Below are positions 59,989 through 64,000 of a stretch of DNA of 64,000 bases, in pieces; position 1 is the stretch's first letter, and the number at the start of each line of letters is the position of its first letter. The position numbers and the translations under genes were made by a program. This DNA is from Niallia taxi (GTDB taxonomy: Bacteria; Bacillota; Bacilli; Bacillales; Cytobacillaceae), in the NCBI RefSeq assembly GCF_004005475.1, contig NZ_RZTZ01000001.1, forward strand, positions 124,001 to 188,000, read 5' to 3'. Under the pieces are notes generated by a model, which was given only the letters and a program-made list of their open reading frames with translations, did not search any database and was not told where the DNA came from.

Positions 59989-60654
59989 TTAAAAGCTTTC
60001 TAATAAAGATTGAACTACCAAATACCAGCCATCGACCATTACAAACAACAATATTTTAAATGGCAATGAGATCATAACAGGTGGTAGCATCATCATCCCC
60101 ATGGACATTAGGATACTTGCAACGACCATGTCGATGACCAAAAATGGGATAAATATCATAAAGCCGATTTGGAAGGCTGTTTTCAGTTCACTGATTGCAT
60201 AGGCCGGAACCAATGTTGTTAATGGGATGTCTTGAATAGACTTAGGAGTTTCCGCTCCTGAATAATTCAAAAACAAAGCCAAATCCTTTTGTCTTGTATG
60301 TTTACTCATATATTCCTTAAAGGGGACTGCTGCATTTTCATATGCTTGGTCCAGGCTTATTTCCTCATTGAATAATGGAGTCAATGCTGTTTTATTTACC
60401 TCTTGAAATGTTGGTGCCATAATAAAAAATGTCATAAATAAGGACAGTCCGATAATAACTTGGTTTGGCGGCATTTGTTGTGTCGCAAGCGCCGTTCTGA
60501 CAAAGGAAAGAACAATGACGATTCTCGTAAAGCTTGTCATCAATATCAGGATGCTTGGAGCTAAAGAAAGGACAGTCAATAGCAATAACAACTGCACAGA
60601 AGTCGAAACATTTTCTGGTGCACTGTCATTAAAAAGCTGCATAAACTCATTCAT
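59989..60654 (-). CDS. fliP: Flagellar export gate protein FliP
   Basis: This 221-residue protein has the FliP signature MTSFTRIVIVLSFVRTAL and QQMPPNQVIIGLSLF (about 39-75), an extracellular loop with YMSKHTRQKDLALFL, and a final membrane pair. No long signal peptide precedes it, as is usual in bacilli. It forms the pentameric gate base. It overlaps fliO by 8 bp. Confidence 0.97.
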   Translation of the reverse strand: MNEFMQLFNDSAPENVSTSVQLLLLLTVLSLAPSILILMTSFTRIVIVLSFVRTALATQQMPPNQVIIGLSLFMTFFIMAPTFQEVNKTALTPLFNEEISLDQAYENAAVPFKEYMSKHTRQKDLALFLNYSGAETPKSIQDIPLTTLVPAYAISELKTAFQIGFMIFIPFLVIDMVVASILMSMGMMMLPPVMISLPFKILLFVMVDGWYLVVQSLLESF

Positions 60655-61351
60655 CTTTTTCTGAACCTCTCTTTTTCAATACTTTCATTATTTCTTTTCG
60701 GCCGTTCGATACTTCTTGCAATTGCTTCTTTAAATGACTGGCGAAGTCTTCCTTTTTGTGTTTCTGGTTAGGATAATTTTTTACGCCTTTCATAACCTTT
60801 GTCACAATATCGCTTGGCTGTATTAGCTGCTCCATCTTTTCGTTGTAGTCCTTAATGATGCTTGTATATTCCTCTTCCTCTTCAATCTCTTTAATAAGCT
60901 GAATATTTTCGCCAACCCCAACCACGAGCAAGCGCTTGCCTACTTTCACAATTTGAATAGATCGATTTGCACCTAATGCAGTTCCGCCTAAATTTTCAAT
61001 TATTTGCGAGCTTTTATACACATGATTTCGTTTATTAATAAAACGAAGTACAACATAAAGCAGGGCAATAACAAAAAGGGTAGCAAAAATCATTTTGAGA
61101 AAATCCCAAAATGTCAGTCCTACGTCTCCAGTTGCGATCTGCGATGTTGAATCATTCGTTTCTGTGTTTGTTTCATTCTGATTTGTTGACTGCTCATCAG
61201 CAGTATTGTTTTTATCATCTGTTTGATTTTGATTTTTTTCGATTGCATCAAAGACACTATTATCAAGTTGTTCTGCATAGGCTTCATGATTAAAGCCTAG
61301 CAGAACAATTAAGAGTAGTGTGCATTTAATAAATAACTGTTTTGTATTCAA
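60647..61351 (-). CDS. fliO: Flagellar biosynthesis protein FliO/FliZ
   Basis: This 234-residue protein has a signal peptide (about 1-27), an Asn/Gln/Thr-rich extracytoplasmic stretch (about 28-75), one membrane segment (FLKMIFATLFVIALLYVVLR, about 82-101) and a cytoplasmic domain with LGANRSIQIVKVGKRLLVVG. That layout is FliO of Bacillus type (FliZ). It helps FliP assemble. The start is TTG 61351, with GAGGGTG six bases upstream; the GTG at 61360 abuts that box. Weak sequence conservation is normal for this family. Confidence 0.9.
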   Translation of the reverse strand: MNTKQLFIKCTLLLIVLLGFNHEAYAEQLDNSVFDAIEKNQNQTDDKNNTADEQSTNQNETNTETNDSTSQIATGDVGLTFWDFLKMIFATLFVIALLYVVLRFINKRNHVYKSSQIIENLGGTALGANRSIQIVKVGKRLLVVGVGENIQLIKEIEEEEEYTSIIKDYNEKMEQLIQPSDIVTKVMKGVKNYPNQKHKKEDFASHLKKQLQEVSNGRKEIMKVLKKRGSEKDE

Positions 61352-61377
61352 TGATGACACCCTCTAATGTTTGTTTC

Positions 61378-61740
61378 TTATCCTAATGTTTTGCTGATTG
61401 CTTCAAGTACTCGATCAGCTTGGAATGGTTTTACAATGAAGTCTTTTGCTCCTGCTTGAATTGCATCAATTACCATTGCTTGCTGCCCCATTGCAGAACA
61501 CATAATGATCTTAGCATTTGGATTAATCTTCTTGATTTCTTTTAATGCAGTAATACCATCCATTTCTGGCATTGTGATATCCATTGTTACAAGGTCTGGC
61601 TGTGTTTCTTTATATTTCTCAACAGCCTGTGCGCCGTCAGCAGCCTCTCCAACTACATCATATCCGTTTTTAGATAAGATATCTTTAATCATCATTCTCA
61701 TAAATGCTGCATCGTCTACAATTAGTATTTTCTGTGCCAT
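61378..61740 (-). CDS. cheY: Chemotaxis response regulator CheY
   Basis: This 120-residue single-domain receiver has the acidic pocket D9-D10, phosphoacceptor D54 in VTMDITMPEMDG, the conserved Thr/Ser in CSAMGQQ and K near AKDFIVKPF. Phosphorylated CheY binds FliM and FliY to change motor bias. It lies between fliY and fliO, as in B. subtilis. The ribosome binding site is GGGGGTAG. Confidence 0.97.
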   Translation of the reverse strand: MAQKILIVDDAAFMRMMIKDILSKNGYDVVGEAADGAQAVEKYKETQPDLVTMDITMPEMDGITALKEIKKINPNAKIIMCSAMGQQAMVIDAIQAGAKDFIVKPFQADRVLEAISKTLG

Positions 61741-61771
61741 AAATCTCTACCCCCATAAAATATAATTAAGT

Positions 61772-62953
61772 TTATTTTAAATTGTTCAAGCGATCTGACT
61801 TGCTAACAATATCCGTAACACGGACTCCAAAGTTTTCATCGATAACGACTACCTCACCTTGGGCAATAAGCCTGTTGTTAACAAGTATATCAACTGGTTC
61901 CCCTGCAAGCTTATCTAGCTCAATAATGGAACCTGAGCTTAGCTCAAGGATTTCCTTCACAGAACGCTTTGTTCTGCCAAGCTCCACTGTAACTTTTAAA
62001 GGAATATCCAACAGCATGTTCAAATTTCTTGATTCATTTTCTGTTGGTGTAAAAGTTTCGAAATTAGAGAAAACAGCTGGCTGTACATTTGGCTGTCCTC
62101 CGCTGTAGTTTGAACCAAAGTGCTGCGGCTGGCTTGGTGCTCTTTGCTGCTGTTGCTGTTCTACATATACAGGCTCTGGTACTGGCGCTGCATATGTTTG
62201 CTGCTCTCGTGCAGGTGGTGCAGGTGGTTCAGGTCGCTGCATTTGCTGTGTTGGAGCAGGTGGTTCAACAGAATCGGCAGCAGGGTTCAACAAGCTATCC
62301 ACAAGGCTTTTTGCAAAATCAAGCTGTAAAAGCTGCATAATATTTGAATCAATCAAGTTTCCAATTTTCAATCGGAAGGAAATCTTGACAAAAATATCAT
62401 GATCAGGGATTGTGTCTGCTCCTTCTCCATCTGACAAGTTTAAAATGTCTATAGCAGGCGGGGAAATATCCACCTTTTTGCTAAAGATAGTCGACATGGA
62501 TGTTGCAGCAGAGCCCATCATTTGATTCATTGCTTCTTGTACTGCGCTTAACTGAATTTCATTAAGCATTTCCGGTGGACTTATACCGTCTCCACCAAGC
62601 ATTAAATCAGCAATGACAGCGGCATCTGATTGTTTTATAACTAAAAGATTCATACCAGAGAAGCCTTCTGTATAATTTACACTGATTGCCACATATGGAT
62701 GTGGGAACTCTTCTGCTAAGTCTTTTTTCAGGACAATCGTAACATTTGGTGTCGTAATATCCACCTTTTGGTTTAAAAGGGTAGATAATGCTGTCGCAGA
62801 ACTCCCAAACGAAATATTTCCTATTTCACCTAATGCATCTTCTTCTATTGATGTTAAATAATCCTCTACAGCCAGCTCTTCTTGCGGTTCTGGACTATCT
62901 CCTTTTAATAGAGCATCAATTTCATCTTGTGAAAGCATATCGTTACTCACCAT
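61772..62953 (-). CDS. fliY: Flagellar motor switch phosphatase FliY
   Basis: This 393-residue protein combines the N-terminal CheY-P-binding motif LSQDEIDALL (about 7-16), a CheC-like phosphatase core with EDALGEIGNISFGSSATALS (about 34-53) and EAMNQMMGSAATSMS (about 135-150), a Gln/Pro-rich linker (about 222-290) and a C-terminal FliN/SpoA domain (about 310-390). It is both a C-ring component and the main CheY-P phosphatase in bacilli. Its length is close to the 378 of B. subtilis; the linker is the variable part. It overlaps fliM by 11 bp. Confidence 0.96.
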   Translation of the reverse strand: MVSNDMLSQDEIDALLKGDSPEPQEELAVEDYLTSIEEDALGEIGNISFGSSATALSTLLNQKVDITTPNVTIVLKKDLAEEFPHPYVAISVNYTEGFSGMNLLVIKQSDAAVIADLMLGGDGISPPEMLNEIQLSAVQEAMNQMMGSAATSMSTIFSKKVDISPPAIDILNLSDGEGADTIPDHDIFVKISFRLKIGNLIDSNIMQLLQLDFAKSLVDSLLNPAADSVEPPAPTQQMQRPEPPAPPAREQQTYAAPVPEPVYVEQQQQQRAPSQPQHFGSNYSGGQPNVQPAVFSNFETFTPTENESRNLNMLLDIPLKVTVELGRTKRSVKEILELSSGSIIELDKLAGEPVDILVNNRLIAQGEVVVIDENFGVRVTDIVSKSDRLNNLK

Positions 62954-63941
62954 CTTCTTTCCCCCTCTCTAAAGTCCCTAATACTTGAACGGCCACCTTC
63001 TTATTAACTTTACCAGGCTGTCCAATAAATTTAGGTATATCTCCAACTTTAATAGTCAAGGGTTGATCTATCGTTTGATTCATTTCAATAACATCCCCTA
63101 TATCAAGCATCAAAAAATCTTGTATAGAAATATCGGATGTTCCTAATTCAGCAACAACAGAAACAATTGATTTTTGTATGTTATTTTGCAAAGCTTCGGC
63201 CACTTCAGGCACTGGTGCTTTCTTTTCTGTTTGCATCCAATAATGTCCAGAAAGCTTTGGGATAATTGGCTCTAAAACAACATGAGGGATACAAATGTTA
63301 ATCATTCCACTTGTGTCACCAATCGTTGTATTTAAGGATATAACCACTACTGTTTCGTTCGGTGAAACCATTTGTAAAAATTGCGGGTTCACTTCAAACT
63401 CTGACAGTGTCGGTTCAATTTCTACAATATCCTCGAGCGCTTCTCTTAAGTAATCAAAGGCCTGTTCAAACGTATTGGACATGATCTTTGATTCAATCTC
63501 CGTCAAGTTTTCCACTTTATTGACGCTTGTCCCTTTTCCGCCCATCATACGATCCATCATGGCATAGGCGATATTCGGGTTTACTTCCATTAAAATTCTT
63601 CCATCTAAGGGTGTGACTTCAAACACATTCAAAATCGTCATCTTTGGAATGGACCGAATAAATTCTTCATAAGGTATCTGGTCAGCGGATGTGACAGATA
63701 TTTGTACTAATGTTCTCAGCTGTGCGGAGAAATATGTCGTCAAAAGCCTTGCAAAGTTTTCATGTATACGCGTTAAGCTTCTGATTTGATCTTTAGAAAA
63801 GCGCAAGGCTCTTCTAAAGTCATAGGCTTTTACCTTTTTCTCTTGCTGTTCTTTTTTTAATTCATCTGCATCCATTTCACCTGATGATAAAGCGGATAAT
63901 AATGCATCAATTTCATTTTGGGATAATATATCTCCTGACAA
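62943..63941 (-). CDS. fliM: Flagellar motor switch protein FliM
   Basis: This 332-residue C-ring protein has the N-terminal CheY-P-binding motif LSQNEIDALLSAL (about 6-18), the middle CheC-like domain with MMDRMMGGKGTS (near 128-139) that contacts FliG, and a C-terminal SpoA domain. It is the standard length. The start codon is TTG with GAGGTGA six bases upstream. It begins 22 bp after the presumed fliL stop. Confidence 0.97.
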   Translation of the reverse strand: MSGDILSQNEIDALLSALSSGEMDADELKKEQQEKKVKAYDFRRALRFSKDQIRSLTRIHENFARLLTTYFSAQLRTLVQISVTSADQIPYEEFIRSIPKMTILNVFEVTPLDGRILMEVNPNIAYAMMDRMMGGKGTSVNKVENLTEIESKIMSNTFEQAFDYLREALEDIVEIEPTLSEFEVNPQFLQMVSPNETVVVISLNTTIGDTSGMINICIPHVVLEPIIPKLSGHYWMQTEKKAPVPEVAEALQNNIQKSIVSVVAELGTSDISIQDFLMLDIGDVIEMNQTIDQPLTIKVGDIPKFIGQPGKVNKKVAVQVLGTLERGKEDGE

Positions 63942-63963
63942 AAACTCTCACCTCAAATCTCTT

Positions 63964-64000
63964 TCATTCATCCAGTTTTTTATTGGAGAAGAGAATTGGT
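63964..64000 (-). CDS. fliL: 3' end of the upstream gene, probably fliL (partial)
   Basis: Only the last 11 codons and the stop are in the window. In one frame they read PILFSNKKLDE and end at TGA 63964, which fits a FliL C-terminus by position before fliM and the hydrophobic-then-charged pattern. Two other frames also close nearby, so the frame is not certain. Confidence 0.4.
   Translation of the reverse strand, partial: PILFSNKKLDE

Overview
This window is a stretch of chromosome from a low-GC, Gram-positive, endospore-forming, flagellated member of the Bacillaceae. Every convincing gene lies on the minus strand, so transcription runs from base 64000 down to base 1. Gene content and order closely follow the Bacillus subtilis fliM-to-ymfC core region, and many start sites carry AGGAGG-like ribosome binding sites. 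Spore genes (spoIIIE, the dipicolinate synthase pair, tepA, ymxH, ylxY) and a FliY-type flagellar switch fix the lineage. The genus is uncertain; a Niallia/Cytobacillus-like bacillus is a guess from overall protein flavour only.

Layout in transcription order. (1) 64000-48911 is the distal part of the fla/che operon: fliL 3' end, fliM, fliY, cheY, fliO, fliP, fliQ, fliR, flhB, flhA, flhF, flhG, cheB, cheA, cheW, cheC, cheD. (2) A 508-bp gap with two terminator-like hairpins and a possible promoter precedes sigD, an unnamed small conserved gene, and swrB. (3) 46522-42010 carries rpsB, tsf, pyrH, frr, uppS and cdsA. (4) 41126-32386 carries dxr, rseP, proS and polC: isoprenoid, envelope protease, tRNA charging and replication genes. 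(5) 32085-23991 is the translation block: rimP, nusA, rnpM (ylxR), ylxQ, infB, ylxP, rbfA, truB, ribC, rpsO. rimP and nusA are separated by three tandem structured repeats. (6) 23733-18744 carries pnp, ylxY, mlpA and ymxH. (7) 18565-13494 makes the spore-specific product dipicolinate and the lysine/diaminopimelate precursors: dpaA, dpaB, asd, dapG, dapA. (8) 13252-8597 carries an amino-acid permease, rnjB, a tiny DUF3934-type gene, tepA and ylzJ. (9) 8456-97 carries spoIIIE, a GntR regulator (ymfC/nupR type) and a nupNOPQ-type nucleoside ABC importer.

The genes work together as conserved modules: type III flagellar export and chemotaxis with its sigma factor; ribosome assembly, translation initiation and RNA decay; cell-wall and spore-cortex precursor synthesis; and nucleoside uptake under a likely dedicated repressor. 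Many intergenic hairpins divide the long co-oriented tracts into smaller transcription units.

I see no prophage, insertion sequence, CRISPR array, defence island, tRNA or rRNA gene. The least ordinary parts are the composite repeat array between rimP and nusA (31131-31557), the enlarged cheD-sigD gap with a candidate small RNA, the in-frame (CCTTTT)6 repeat inside swrB, a small-gene unit with an 11-codon leader at 9740-9943, and several structured 5' leaders (pnp, rpsO, dapG).
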